Of a DNA stretch of 64,000 bases, positions 19,423 through 28,300 are shown piece after piece. The position numbers and the translations under genes were made by a program. The notes under the pieces are model-generated. The model was not told the origin of the DNA, searched no databases, and saw nothing but the letters and a program-made list of their open reading frames with translations. Every line of letters begins with the position of its first letter. The stretch's first letter is position 1. The stretch is from Hymenobacter qilianensis (GTDB lineage Bacteria > Bacteroidota > Bacteroidia > Cytophagales > Hymenobacteraceae): positions 682,001 through 746,000 of the forward strand of contig NZ_CP060784.1 in the NCBI RefSeq assembly GCF_014489555.1, in the 5' to 3' direction.

Positions 19423-20333
19423 TTAAGTTACAGCAAATACTCTGGCCAGTAACCGGGACAACGGAAATAAAGCCAGAACGATAAGGCCATACCACCACCC
19501 GGCAAAGCCTGCGGCTATAGTTGCATCGAGTAGAATGAGCGCCATAATTCCAGCCTTTACCGCCAGCCGAACGTCCAGAGGTTTCAAAGAAGAAATGGCC
19601 TTGAATAAAGGCGGAAAAATGAGGTAGCAGAATAAAACCAGAAACGGAATTGTGTAAACGCCATTGATCTGCGGCAAGGTCATCAGGAGTAAAATGCTGC
19701 CAATAACCAAGCTGTATAGGCCCACCGAGCCCAGCAGTATCTTTTTGTCACCGCCGTGCACTTCACCCCGACTAATAGCCGTAATAGCCGCGATGTACAC
19801 GATCGGCAGCAGGGCCAGATACCAATACTCTCCCACGGCTGCGGGCAAAGCGCTTAAACCGAGCAGTAAATTGCCCCCCGACAGGCCCCCATGTTCAAAG
19901 GGCCCAGCACCGGATAGTGCTTGCTAAATGAGTCGTACACTAAGGCCAAAACGGCAATTGCTATTGCTATCAGGCCACTGGTGCTGGAGACCTGGAATGC
20001 CGCCAGCACGCCGGCCAGCAGCAACAAAGTGCCGAGCAGACTTGCGCTCAGGCGGCTGGCGGCCCCGCTAGGAATGGGGCGCTCGGGGCGCTCTTTTCTG
20101 TCAAGGTCAGCGTCGAATACATCGTTGAACACTACGCCGCCGCCATACAACCCGATAGTAGCTGCCACGAGCCAATACAAATTAGTCAGCTGCGGATGCG
20201 ATGAATAAGCAGTGTCATCACCCAAGATCATCTGGACCGAGCCCGACGCAGCAAAGCCAAGCAGAATATCGGCAATAGCTGTGATGATATTGGCAGGACG
20301 CATTAGCACGAGGTGTGCAAAAAACCGGCTCAT
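19423..20333 (-). CDS. eboC: EboC-like UbiA-family prenyltransferase (frameshift)
   Basis: About 303 residues when repaired, an integral membrane protein with about eight or nine hydrophobic helices. The first Asp-rich motif is NDVFDADLDRKERPERP near residue 73, and the second region is YDSFSKHYPVLGPLNMG near 145. The frame breaks at C6 run 19874-19879. One more base restores GACRGGNLLLGLSA, matching the CRG-NLLLG signature of EboC. It follows eboB after 12 bp. It may move a prenyl or other polyprenyl-linked group onto the Ebo substrate at the membrane; this is inference. Confidence 0.9.
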
Positions 20334-20345
20334 AGCGATAGGTGT

Positions 20346-21251
20346 TTAACGGATGATGGTAGCGTCAGACTCGATCTTGGGCGTTTGGCCGCCTCGCAAA
20401 ATCGAGTTACCGGAGAACTTCTGGCTCTGATCAATCTGGGTTGTCGTAAGCCAATCACTTTCCTGCATCTGCCCGCTCTGCCCAAATGCCTCCAACGCGT
20501 TTTGATAGGTAACCAATTGCACTGTTTCGGCCGGAATACCCCGTTCTAGCATCAAATGGGCGGTTTTGGGTACAGCCAGCGGGTCGCTGATGCCCCAGTC
20601 GGCGGCGCTATTGATGAAAATACGTTCGGGGCCGTATTGCTTTACAATTTCCGTCATGCGCTCATTACCCATTTTGGTGTGCGGGTAAATAGTAAACGCA
20701 GCCCAAAAACCCCGATCAAGCACATCCTGCACCGTTTCTTCATTGTTATGATCAACAATGACCATGGACGGGTCCAGCCCATGCTCCAGGGCTACCTCCA
20801 TACTGCGCAGCGTGCCCTTCTTCTTGTCGCGGTGCGGTGTGTGAATCTGAACTGGCAGGTTCACTTCCCTGGCCAGTTCCAGCTGTAGTCGATAGTACTT
20901 GTCCTCGGCCGCAGTTTGGTCATCGTAGCCAATCTCGCCCACCCCGACAACACCCTCTTTACAGACGAACAACGGCAGTAGCTCCATTACTTCTTCGGCC
21001 AACGCTTCGTTGTTTGCTTCCTTAGAATTCAGGCCGATAGTGCAGTAGTGCTTTATCCCGAACTGGCTGGCCCTAAACCTTTCAAAGCCAATAAGGTGAC
21101 TATAATAATCTTTAAAGGTGCCAACCTGGGTACGAGGCTGCCCCATCCAGAACGCCGGCTCTATAATCGCTACAACGCCCGCATTGCGCATAGCCTCATA
21201 ATCATCGGTAGTGCGGGAAGTCATGTGCACGTGCGGATCGATAAATAGCAT
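20346..21251 (-). CDS. eboB: EboB-like TatD-family metal-dependent hydrolase
   Basis: A 301-residue amidohydrolase-superfamily TIM barrel, intact. Metal-binding motifs are IDPHVHMTSR (residues about 4-9), GVGEIGYDD (about 105), VQIHTPHRDKKKG (about 135), VIVDHNNEE (about 163) and SAADWGISDP (about 213). The C-terminal tail FSGNSILRGG is a feature of EboB rather than of DNA-processing TatD. It is second in the operon, 72 bp after eboA. The reaction is unknown. Confidence 0.92.
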   Translation of the reverse strand: MLFIDPHVHMTSRTTDDYEAMRNAGVVAIIEPAFWMGQPRTQVGTFKDYYSHLIGFERFRASQFGIKHYCTIGLNSKEANNEALAEEVMELLPLFVCKEGVVGVGEIGYDDQTAAEDKYYRLQLELAREVNLPVQIHTPHRDKKKGTLRSMEVALEHGLDPSMVIVDHNNEETVQDVLDRGFWAAFTIYPHTKMGNERMTEIVKQYGPERIFINSAADWGISDPLAVPKTAHLMLERGIPAETVQLVTYQNALEAFGQSGQMQESDWLTTTQIDQSQKFSGNSILRGGQTPKIESDATIIR

Positions 21252-21323
21252 AATCTGGTGGGGTTTAGGTAACTGATTGGGCGTTAATAGGAAGGCAGGT
21301 AAGCAATGGCAGCTACTGACTTT

Positions 21324-22196
21324 TTAAGCTGTGTAAGCTCTTTCTCCGATGCTTTGCCAGGTGAAATCACCATTCCTTATTTTCATCTCTATGTCTGAGT
21401 GCTGACTCAACAAATCTTTGATTTCCGGTGAATTACTTTCTGCCAATGCCAGAGCGCCAGCCTGGTTTTCCAACTCATTTGAGCTTTGAAATAACCGCTC
21501 AACATCGGGCATATTATCAGTTGTGAGGTAAGGGCCAACTAACCGCCACACCTCCGGCGTAAGCGCCCGACTAGCCGCCCAGCGCTCATGCGCATAATCG
21601 ATGAGCATATGCGCCAGCGCTGCATTGCGCCGGTTGTCCAGGCCATAAATCCGATGTAGCGGCCGCGCGTTAAACACCGCTTTCAGCACCATCTGATTCC
21701 AGGCCTGAGTTGGTAAATAGTCGTGGGGATAAGGATTATTAAGCGCGATGGCGTCGAATACGCTCGTCATGGTGGTGCGTACTCCCTCCGCAGCCCGCTC
21801 GCGGTGCGACTCCGGGTATGGCAAAAGTGGCAGCGCAGCATAAAGCGTAGCTAATTCACTTAAATCGGCCACACTAAAGAGCTCCTTTAAAAGGCAGGAG
21901 TATTCGGTTGAGGTATGGTGCGGAACCTGCAACAACAGCAGCGTGCGAACCGCCTGATCTACTGTCCACAACCCAGGATTAAACCCGGCACGCAACTGAG
22001 CGGCCTCAGCTAGTTGGTCGCTCGTCAGGTGCAGGGGCTGCTTTCCTACAAAGCGAGGAACTTGGCTGAAGGCTAAATAGAAGGCTTTCTCAGAGTGTAG
22101 TTGTTCTATCTGCTTGCGTAGCCAGGCAGCGCCTGCTTCCGTCTGATTTGCGGCCAGAATTGCTGATAAATAAGATGTGTAGTCATCTAACCGCAT
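21324..22196 (-). CDS. eboA: EboA domain protein
   Basis: A 290-residue soluble protein, intact, first gene of the ebo operon. It is almost all alpha-helical with a HEAT-like look: LLLLQVPHHTSTEYSCLLKELF, a NNPYPHDYLPTQAWNQMVLKAVF segment and IYGLDNRRNAALAHMLIDYAHERWAA, which are the landmarks of EboA. No catalytic motif is evident. It is identified mainly by these blocks and by the five downstream ebo genes in canonical order. No clear promoter was seen in the AT-rich upstream region. Confidence 0.9.
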   Translation of the reverse strand: MRLDDYTSYLSAILAANQTEAGAAWLRKQIEQLHSEKAFYLAFSQVPRFVGKQPLHLTSDQLAEAAQLRAGFNPGLWTVDQAVRTLLLLQVPHHTSTEYSCLLKELFSVADLSELATLYAALPLLPYPESHRERAAEGVRTTMTSVFDAIALNNPYPHDYLPTQAWNQMVLKAVFNARPLHRIYGLDNRRNAALAHMLIDYAHERWAASRALTPEVWRLVGPYLTTDNMPDVERLFQSSNELENQAGALALAESNSPEIKDLLSQHSDIEMKIRNGDFTWQSIGERAYTA

Positions 22197-22365
22197 GGCA
22201 ACCCAGATATAACGAGTAAGGCAATCAGTATCTTATGATAACAGAGCCTATCTGAACATGCGTCGGCCCAATAACTAGCACCTAGTCATCTTTTGTATAA
22301 TTAGTATTTTTTTTGGTACTATCAAGCTGTTGAGCCTAAATTAAAAGGAAGCCGTAAAATATCGA

Positions 22366-23802
22366 CTACTCCTTCAGCTTGCGCCGGCCTTCCAAGATGC
22401 GGAAGAAGGAGCGGGTGTTGATTTCCTCCTTCGTCAGGCCCGTCGCGGTGATTTCCTCTTCCGTAATTGCCCCACAGTTCAGCGCTTTCAGGAAGAAGTT
22501 GAGCAAGCCCTGACCCGTAGCGGCATCGTCGAAGATGTCGCCGGTGAGCGTAGAAATGGCGGCGCGCTCCACAAAGCTTTTTAGGCGAAATACGGCGTCC
22601 TCGTAGCTGCTCAGGAAGAAGGCATAGGTAGCGGCGTAGCGCATGGGCAGCTGCGCCGGGTTCAGGTCCCAGCCTTGGTAGAGACCGTTGATGAGGGAGT
22701 GGGTGGTGTGGTGGAAGCCCTGCCGCCAGGCGTTGTGCACCGATTCGCGGTTTTCCTTCTGCTGCTCGTACGTCAGGTTTTCGCCCCGGTGCGAACCGAT
22801 GGGCATTACGTTGGTGGCGCCATCGGAAAGGAAAATGCCGGTGCCGCCCAGCGCTACTTTGGTCATGTGGTGGGCGAAGTCGCACACGGGGTGGGCCATG
22901 GTCTGGTAGCGGGCCGTGATGCCGGCCGAAGCCGTGTAGTCGTAGGTGCCGAAGTGGGCGGCCACGCAGCGGCCTTCGCTCGCCCGAATGATGCGCATCA
23001 GCGGGTTGCGGCCTTCCTCATCCATAATGATTTGGGTAGCCTCCACCATGGTTTCCATGCGCAGCGTGTTGGGGGGCAAATTGTTCGCCTTTTCCAGAAT
23101 TTCGAACAAGCGCACCATGGTCGTCATCTGCTCCGGAATGGTCACTTTGGGCAGCATCACCACGAAGTTATCGGGCAGCTTACCACCGGTTTTTTCCAGC
23201 AGCGTCGTCAGAAAAATATCCAGCGTCCGCACGCCGCGCTGCTTCAAGTCCTCGGTGAAGGGCTTAATGCGGATACCGATGAAGGGCGACAAGGTGCCGT
23301 TTTGCATGCCTACCGCCACTTCATTGGCGGCCTGCACGGCTGTGGCATCTTCTTCCGCGTCGGGGCGGTTGCCGAAGCCGTCCTCAAAGTCTATCCGAAA
23401 ATCCTCAACGGGCTCGGCCTTGAGCTTGGCGATGATCTTGTTATACACCGAATATGCCAGCCAGGCCGCCTCTTTTTTGCGGTCTTCCGGCGACGAAGCG
23501 TCCAGCTTGGCGGTCAGCTCCGCAATGTCTTTCCCTGACTTCGGCAGGTGCTCATGGCCTTTGAGCTGAAGCACGTTGGCCAGCTCCACAAAGTTGGGCG
23601 CGTAGGTGCGCAGGTTGTTCAGGGCAATGTCGCCCATGCGCACGCAGGTATCCGATTTGAACAGATTGGCGCCGCCATACACTGTGTGCACGGGTTGGCG
23701 GTCGGGTTTGTCGCCGGGGTAGGTTTGCTGAAACGCAAGGTTAGCGACGCCGAGCTGATTGAGTAATTGTTCCTTTTCGGATTCTTGTATGCTGAGCTTC
23801 AT
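22366..23802 (-). CDS. DUF6986 family protein (HpcH/HpaI aldolase/malate synthase-like)
   Basis: A 478-residue intact protein related to the citrate lyase/HpcH-HpaI/malate synthase TIM-barrel superfamily. The acidic DFEDGFGNRPDAEEDA near residue 135, a METMVEATQIIMDEEGRNPL block near 250 and AAHFGTYDYTASAGITARYQ near 285 are consistent with Mg-dependent enolate chemistry. Proteins of this family recur in bacterial urate/allantoin clusters. It lies at the downstream end of this one, 51 bp after uraH on the same strand. Its reaction is unproven. A role in the fate of ureidoglycolate or glyoxylate is inference. One G6 motif copy (23071-23076) is in frame. Confidence 0.8.
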   Translation of the reverse strand: MKLSIQESEKEQLLNQLGVANLAFQQTYPGDKPDRQPVHTVYGGANLFKSDTCVRMGDIALNNLRTYAPNFVELANVLQLKGHEHLPKSGKDIAELTAKLDASSPEDRKKEAAWLAYSVYNKIIAKLKAEPVEDFRIDFEDGFGNRPDAEEDATAVQAANEVAVGMQNGTLSPFIGIRIKPFTEDLKQRGVRTLDIFLTTLLEKTGGKLPDNFVVMLPKVTIPEQMTTMVRLFEILEKANNLPPNTLRMETMVEATQIIMDEEGRNPLMRIIRASEGRCVAAHFGTYDYTASAGITARYQTMAHPVCDFAHHMTKVALGGTGIFLSDGATNVMPIGSHRGENLTYEQQKENRESVHNAWRQGFHHTTHSLINGLYQGWDLNPAQLPMRYAATYAFFLSSYEDAVFRLKSFVERAAISTLTGDIFDDAATGQGLLNFFLKALNCGAITEEEITATGLTKEEINTRSFFRILEGRRKLKE

Positions 23803-23853
23803 AAGCGCTGGGGGGCAAATTTGGGTGGGATGGAAACTGCTGGTTTTCCGGCT

Positions 23854-24192
23854 TCAGGAGCCGCGATACGTGGAGTAGCCAAAGGGGTTCAGCAGCAGCG
23901 GCACATGGTAATGCTCCGGCGCCGTGACGGCAAAAGCAATTTCCACGAACGGATAAAAAGATGCAGTTTCGTGCTGGTCGAAGTATTCCTGGGTAAAGAA
24001 TTTCAGCTTGTAGATTCCTCGCGCCAGCACCTCCCCTTTTGGCAGCAAATCCGCGACGCGGCCATCCTGGTTGGTCGTGCCGCGGGCTAGCTCCTGCCAC
24101 GTTTCCGCGTGCTGACTGTAGAGCACAATAACTACGCCCTGGGCAGGTTTGCCCCGGGTTGTGTCGAGAATATGGGTGGTAATCTGACTCAT
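23854..24192 (-). CDS. uraH: 5-hydroxyisourate hydrolase (transthyretin-like)
   Basis: A 112-residue transthyretin-related protein that hydrolyses 5-hydroxyisourate to OHCU. N-terminal ITTHILDTTRGKPAQGV supplies the catalytic His, NQDGRVADLL the catalytic Arg region, and the C-terminus ends in the diagnostic YRGS with HYHVPLLLNPFGYSTYRGS. The length is typical. Its ATG overlaps the uraD stop (ATGA), indicating translational coupling in a urate-degradation operon. Confidence 0.97.
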   Translation of the reverse strand: MSQITTHILDTTRGKPAQGVVIVLYSQHAETWQELARGTTNQDGRVADLLPKGEVLARGIYKLKFFTQEYFDQHETASFYPFVEIAFAVTAPEHYHVPLLLNPFGYSTYRGS

Positions 24193-24695
24193 ACTGCTAA
24201 TAGTTTTTCCAGCCGAATTTGAGTGATTTTCGCCTGCTCGCCCATGGCAATTTTCATTTCCTGGTCAGGCTCATTGGGCAGTCGGGCCTGCAACAACGCC
24301 AGCATTTCCTCCGCCGACTTTCCGGTAGCGCAGACGATGAAAATATAGCCGAATTTCTCTTCGTAACGCGTATTTCCTTCGGCTAAAGCTTCCAGCACCG
24401 CTTGCGAGGAATGCTGCACCGCCGCCTGCTCGCCAGCGGCCCAAGTACTGGTGCTAGCAAACTTTTCCTTCAGTGAGTTAATGTCCCCAATCTTCGGATG
24501 ATGGGTGAAAGCCTCACGCCAGTCTTGCTCGGAAAGGCCGCGCCAGATGGTAGCGGCTTGGGCAAATAAGGTTTGCTTATCCGGCAACGGAAAGATTTGG
24601 CTCATAGCCTCTACCCAGGCCGTGCTCCCGCAGCATTTGCGCAAGGCGTCGGTTAAAGCGGGCTTAGGTAATGTGTTGAGTTCGACTAAAGTCAT
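24189..24695 (-). CDS. uraD: OHCU decarboxylase
   Basis: A 168-residue 2-oxo-4-hydroxy-4-carboxy-5-ureidoimidazoline decarboxylase, which yields S-allantoin. Family blocks are CCGSTAWVEAMSQIFP, FTHHPKIGDINSLKEKF (catalytic His in HPKIGD, near residue 68), EEKFGYIFIVCATGKSAEEML and a C-terminal EQAKITQIRLEKL. It follows allE downstream of repeat B2 and overlaps uraH by 4 bp. Confidence 0.96.
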   Translation of the reverse strand: MTLVELNTLPKPALTDALRKCCGSTAWVEAMSQIFPLPDKQTLFAQAATIWRGLSEQDWREAFTHHPKIGDINSLKEKFASTSTWAAGEQAAVQHSSQAVLEALAEGNTRYEEKFGYIFIVCATGKSAEEMLALLQARLPNEPDQEMKIAMGEQAKITQIRLEKLLAV

Positions 24696-24738
24696 CCTGT
24701 GACAATCAATTTAAAATCAAAGGCGATTCCTCTAAACC

Positions 24739-24833
24739 GTCATGCAGAGCGGCAGCGAAGCATCTCGCTCGCTTCGTTGCAATGCTAACCCTGACGACTG
24801 CACGCGAGATGCTTCGCTGCCGCTCTGCATGAC
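24739..24833. repeat. inverted-repeat element, family B copy 2
   Basis: GTCATGCAGAGCGGCAGCGA and its near-perfect inverse (ending GCCGCTCTGCATGAC) flank a short centre. It lies between allE and uraD within the operon, so its transcript would form a long hairpin that could attenuate or stabilise the message. Confidence 0.82.
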
Positions 24834-24866
24834 GTGCTTTAGTATGACCGACTAGAGAATTATAAT

Positions 24867-25613
24867 CTACACCACCGTTGGGAAGCGGTTGACGTTTTTG
24901 TAGTAGATGTACACGGCTGGCTCTTTTCCCATGGCGGTAAACCATTGCTGGCAGTAGGGCGCCATCCAGATGGAGTCGCCTTTCTTGATGGGGTACCACT
25001 CGTGGTCGAGCATGTAGATGCCCTGGCCCTGGAGGTAGAGCAGGCCGTGCTCCATAATGTGGGTTTCGACCATGGGCAAATTGCCCCCCGTCTGGTAGGT
25101 GAAGATATTCACAGCCATATCGAAGCCCAAGTGGTCGGGAAGCAGCACCTGAATGCGCAGGGCCTCATCGTTCATATAGATGGGCGCTTTGCTGTCGTCC
25201 TTCTCGCCAAACAACACGCCGGGTACTTCGTGGCCTTCCAGCGGCTCGTATACTTTGTGGAAAGTGAGAACCTGAGTGCCGGCGGCGGGGTCTTCAAACC
25301 GGTATTCCTTACCAATGGGCACATACACAAACTCGCCGGTACTGAGCGTCTGATCTTGGCCATCGACGCTAACTTGAATTTGGCCTTCTACCACGTAGAA
25401 GAAGATCTGCGAAGCCTGCGTTTTGCCCAATAATTGCCCCCCAGCCTGCAACGTGACGAGTGTTTGGCACAGCCGAGCCCCCATCTGCTCGTTGATAATC
25501 ACGTTCACGGTGCAGCCCGTCCAGCCCGGCACGTTGCTGTTGATGTAGCCATCGGGGCTGATGACGGCGTGGTTGCGCTTGACGACGGAGCGGGTTAAGG
25601 CGGATATTTCCAT
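24867..25613 (-). CDS. allE: (S)-ureidoglycine aminohydrolase
   Basis: A 248-residue bicupin enzyme that releases ammonia from S-ureidoglycine to give ureidoglycolate. The first cupin has YVPIGKEYRFEDPAAGTQV. The second, catalytic cupin has MVETHIMEHGLLYLQGQG (Glu/His Mn ligands, about residue 185) and KKGDSIWMAPYCQQWF with the downstream Gln/Tyr. The C-terminus YIYYKNVNR is typical of YlbA/AllE. The start at 25613 is 7 bp after the allC stop. Two G6 motif copies in it are in frame. Confidence 0.95.
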   Translation of the reverse strand: MEISALTRSVVKRNHAVISPDGYINSNVPGWTGCTVNVIINEQMGARLCQTLVTLQAGGQLLGKTQASQIFFYVVEGQIQVSVDGQDQTLSTGEFVYVPIGKEYRFEDPAAGTQVLTFHKVYEPLEGHEVPGVLFGEKDDSKAPIYMNDEALRIQVLLPDHLGFDMAVNIFTYQTGGNLPMVETHIMEHGLLYLQGQGIYMLDHEWYPIKKGDSIWMAPYCQQWFTAMGKEPAVYIYYKNVNRFPTVV

Positions 25614-25619
25614 GACGGA

Positions 25620-26864
25620 TTACGAATGGTGGGTAATGAGTTGGGTGAGGAAACGCTCGGCTACGCGCAGCGCGGCGGCCAGGTCGGGTAGCTCCACGTT
25701 TTCTAACGGATTGTGGCTGATGCCTTTATAGCACCGCACGAAAAGCATCGTAGCCGGCGCAACTTTCGAGATAGGCACCGCGTCGTGGCCGGCTCCGCTG
25801 ACGAGTGAGACTACTGGATAGCCGGCATCAGCAATGGCGCGGGCCAGATGACTGTTCAAGACAGCGTCGCAGGTAACGGGAGCAGTTTGTTGAATGAGGT
25901 TCCAGCTCAGTGTAATATCGCGGTGCCGGACAATAGCTTCCAGCTTTTCTCGCAGCGCCTGAGAGGCCCACGCTAGTTGCGCTTCATCGGCGCTGCGCAG
26001 ATCCAGGCTGCACGCCACTTCGCCGGGTATCACGTTGCTGGCCGCGTGGCGAATATCGAGCTTGCCCACCGTGGCCACCAGCGTCTGTTGATGCGCTAAA
26101 CCAAACTGTTCTACTGCCAGAATAGCCTCAGCGGCGCAGCAAAGCGCATCCTGGCGCATACTCATGGGCACCGTGCCCGCATGGCCGGCCATACCTTTAA
26201 ATACTAGCTCCACCCGCTGCTGACCAGCAATGGCTGTTACGAGTGCCACCGGAATATTGCGCTCGTATAGCACTGGCCCTTGCTCAATGTGCACTTCGAA
26301 GTAACCGAGCCAATCGGCCGGCAAAATAGCGTCATGAGCCAGTTGTTGGGCATCGCAACCCATAGTTGCCAGGGCCGCCGCGAGGTTGGTGCCCGTAGCG
26401 TTTTGCTTTTGGAGCAGATCAGGCTCAAAAAAGCCCACCACCACCTTGCTGCCCAAGTAAGTGGTATGAAAACGGCAGCCTTCCTCGTCGCTGAACGCAA
26501 TAAGCTCCACGTTGAAGGGCAGCGCGGCCTGCTGTTGCACGAGCTGCTCCAGCAAATCAAGGCCTATCAGCACGCCCAGCGGACCGTCGAATTTGCCGGC
26601 ATTTATCACCGTATCAATATGCGAGGCGATGACGAAGGTTTTCGCGCCGGGGCGGGCGCTGAGCAACCGGCCGCGCACGTTTCCGATGTTGTCGAGGCGG
26701 GTAGCCAAACCTGCCGCTTCCATCCAGCTTTTTACCAAAGCGCTACCCTCGAGAAAGGCCGGTGTTCCGAAGGTGCGCGTCACGCAACTCGCGTCTTCGC
26801 TGATGGCCGCGAGGGCGTTGATACGCTCCAGAATTTTCTCCGCGCGGTTTACGTAGGCTTCCAT
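25620..26864 (-). CDS. allC: allantoate amidohydrolase
   Basis: A 414-residue M20/M28-family dinuclear metallohydrolase that converts allantoate to ureidoglycine, CO2 and ammonia. Metal and catalytic motifs are ASHIDTVINAGKFDGPLGV (residues about 80-98), AFSDEEGCRFHTTYLGS (about 130), FEVHIEQGP (about 195) and GAGHDAVPISKVAP near the end. A dimerisation lid domain lies between. The ATG at 26864 (MEAYVNRAEKIL) gives the family N-terminus; a longer upstream reading overlaps allB. It begins 4 bp after the allB stop. Confidence 0.95.
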   Translation of the reverse strand: MEAYVNRAEKILERINALAAISEDASCVTRTFGTPAFLEGSALVKSWMEAAGLATRLDNIGNVRGRLLSARPGAKTFVIASHIDTVINAGKFDGPLGVLIGLDLLEQLVQQQAALPFNVELIAFSDEEGCRFHTTYLGSKVVVGFFEPDLLQKQNATGTNLAAALATMGCDAQQLAHDAILPADWLGYFEVHIEQGPVLYERNIPVALVTAIAGQQRVELVFKGMAGHAGTVPMSMRQDALCCAAEAILAVEQFGLAHQQTLVATVGKLDIRHAASNVIPGEVACSLDLRSADEAQLAWASQALREKLEAIVRHRDITLSWNLIQQTAPVTCDAVLNSHLARAIADAGYPVVSLVSGAGHDAVPISKVAPATMLFVRCYKGISHNPLENVELPDLAAALRVAERFLTQLITHHS

Positions 26865-26868
26865 GCAG

Positions 26869-28202
26869 CTAGCGCGTAATGATTTCACCCTGATGGAGGT
26901 GAGTAAAATTAGGACGATCGTACACAAGCTGCCCCTTCAGAAATGTCTGCTCAATAACGCCTTGCAGCTCCTGCCCGATGTAGGGCGACACGTTGTGCCG
27001 ATGGTGCAGCATCTCGGCCGTTACGGTGAAGGTCTGCTCAGGTGCCAGAACCAGCAAGTCAGCATCGAAGCCTTTTGCAATCTGGCCTTTGCGACCTTGC
27101 TGCCCGATTAGCCTGGCGGGGTTGGTGCTCAGCCACCGAGCGAGGTCGGGCAAGCTGGCGCCGCGTTTTTGGGCAGCCGTCCAGAGCACGGGCAAGGCCA
27201 ACTGCAAGGAGGCAATACCGCCCCAGGCCGTCGTGAAATCACCGCTTTCCAGTTGCTTCAAATCAGGCGGGGCAGGTGAGTGGTCGGTGGCTACAAAGTC
27301 GATAATGCCATCTTGTAAAGCCCCCAGAGCTCTTCGTTGTTGGCCTGCTCCCGAATGGGTGGCGCGCATTTAAACTGCGTCTGGCCGTCTTTGATATCCT
27401 CGGCGCTGAAAAACAGATAGTGCTGCCCGGTTTCCACGGTCAGCGGCGAGCCTTTCGCTTTGGCCGCCGCAAGGGGTGCAATAGAGCTGGCCGACGACAG
27501 GTGCACGATGTGCGTAGGGCAATTATACTCCTCGCACAGCCGAATCATCAGGGCCACGGCTTCGTCTTCCCACTGTTTGGGGCGCGAGGCGAGGTAATTC
27601 TGGTACGAGCGTTTATCCCCGGCTTTCCACGCGTCGTTTTCGGTGGTTAGCTCGCAGTGCACCAGCAGCGGCAGGCCGTAGCGCGCCAGAATGGGCATCG
27701 CTTGCCGCAGGTCGTGCTCCGTAGCGTTGGGAAAATCATCGATGCCGGAATGGGTCAGGAATGCTTTAAAACCCAATACGCCGTGAGCAATCAGCCCTTC
27801 TATTTCGTTGGTATTGCCTGGCACAATGCCTCCCCAAAACCCGCAATTGGTATGCAGCTGACTTTTGGCAGCCGCTACTTTCAGCGCCAGGTTTGCTACC
27901 GAAGTCGTGACCGGAGAGGAGTTTAGCGGCATGTCGACTAACGTGGTCAGGCCGCCGGCCAGAGCAGCGCGGGTAGCGGTGTCGAAGCCCTCCCACTCCG
28001 TGCGGCCGGGCTCGTTGATGTGTACGTGCGGATCGATCAGGCCCGGCAGCAGCGCCTTTTCCTGTATGTCGTGAATCGGGCAGCCGAGGGCGGTATTCAT
28101 CGGCACCACATCCACTATGCGGCCATTTTGCAGCAATACTACCGCCTCCCGCACGCCCTGCGGAGTCACTACGTTTTTACTTTTTATAGCTGCATCCAGC
28201 AT
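26869..28202 (-). CDS. allB: allantoinase (frameshift)
   Basis: About 445 residues when repaired. It is a cyclic amidohydrolase that opens allantoin to allantoate: LLPGLIDPHVHINEPGRTEW (HxH), GFKAFLTHSGIDDFPN with the carboxylated Lys, LLVHCELT, HIVHLSSASS and, after the lesion, FVATDHSPAPP with the catalytic Asp. The frame breaks at C5 run 27321-27325. One added base restores EELWGALQDGIIDFVATDHS. The upstream ATG at 28202 opens a divergent intergenic region shared with the uricase gene. Allantoinase is preferred over dihydropyrimidinase because of the motifs and cluster. Confidence 0.92.
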
Positions 28203-28300
28203 ACAAAGGGCAGAATGGGCGAAGGACAGGATTGGTCCTTCAATCTAGCAGGATAATTTTCTAGATTGGAAATCTTTCCATGCGCAACCAGCCAACGACG

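Noticed and set aside
24739..24833. CRISPR-like repeats
   Set aside because: The elements are single palindromes in separate gaps with no regular spacers, and no cas genes occur.
26869..28202. Dihydropyrimidinase or dihydroorotase instead of allantoinase
   Set aside because: Motifs fit the broader cyclic amidohydrolase family, but the overlap with allC and the surrounding urate genes make allantoinase far more likely.
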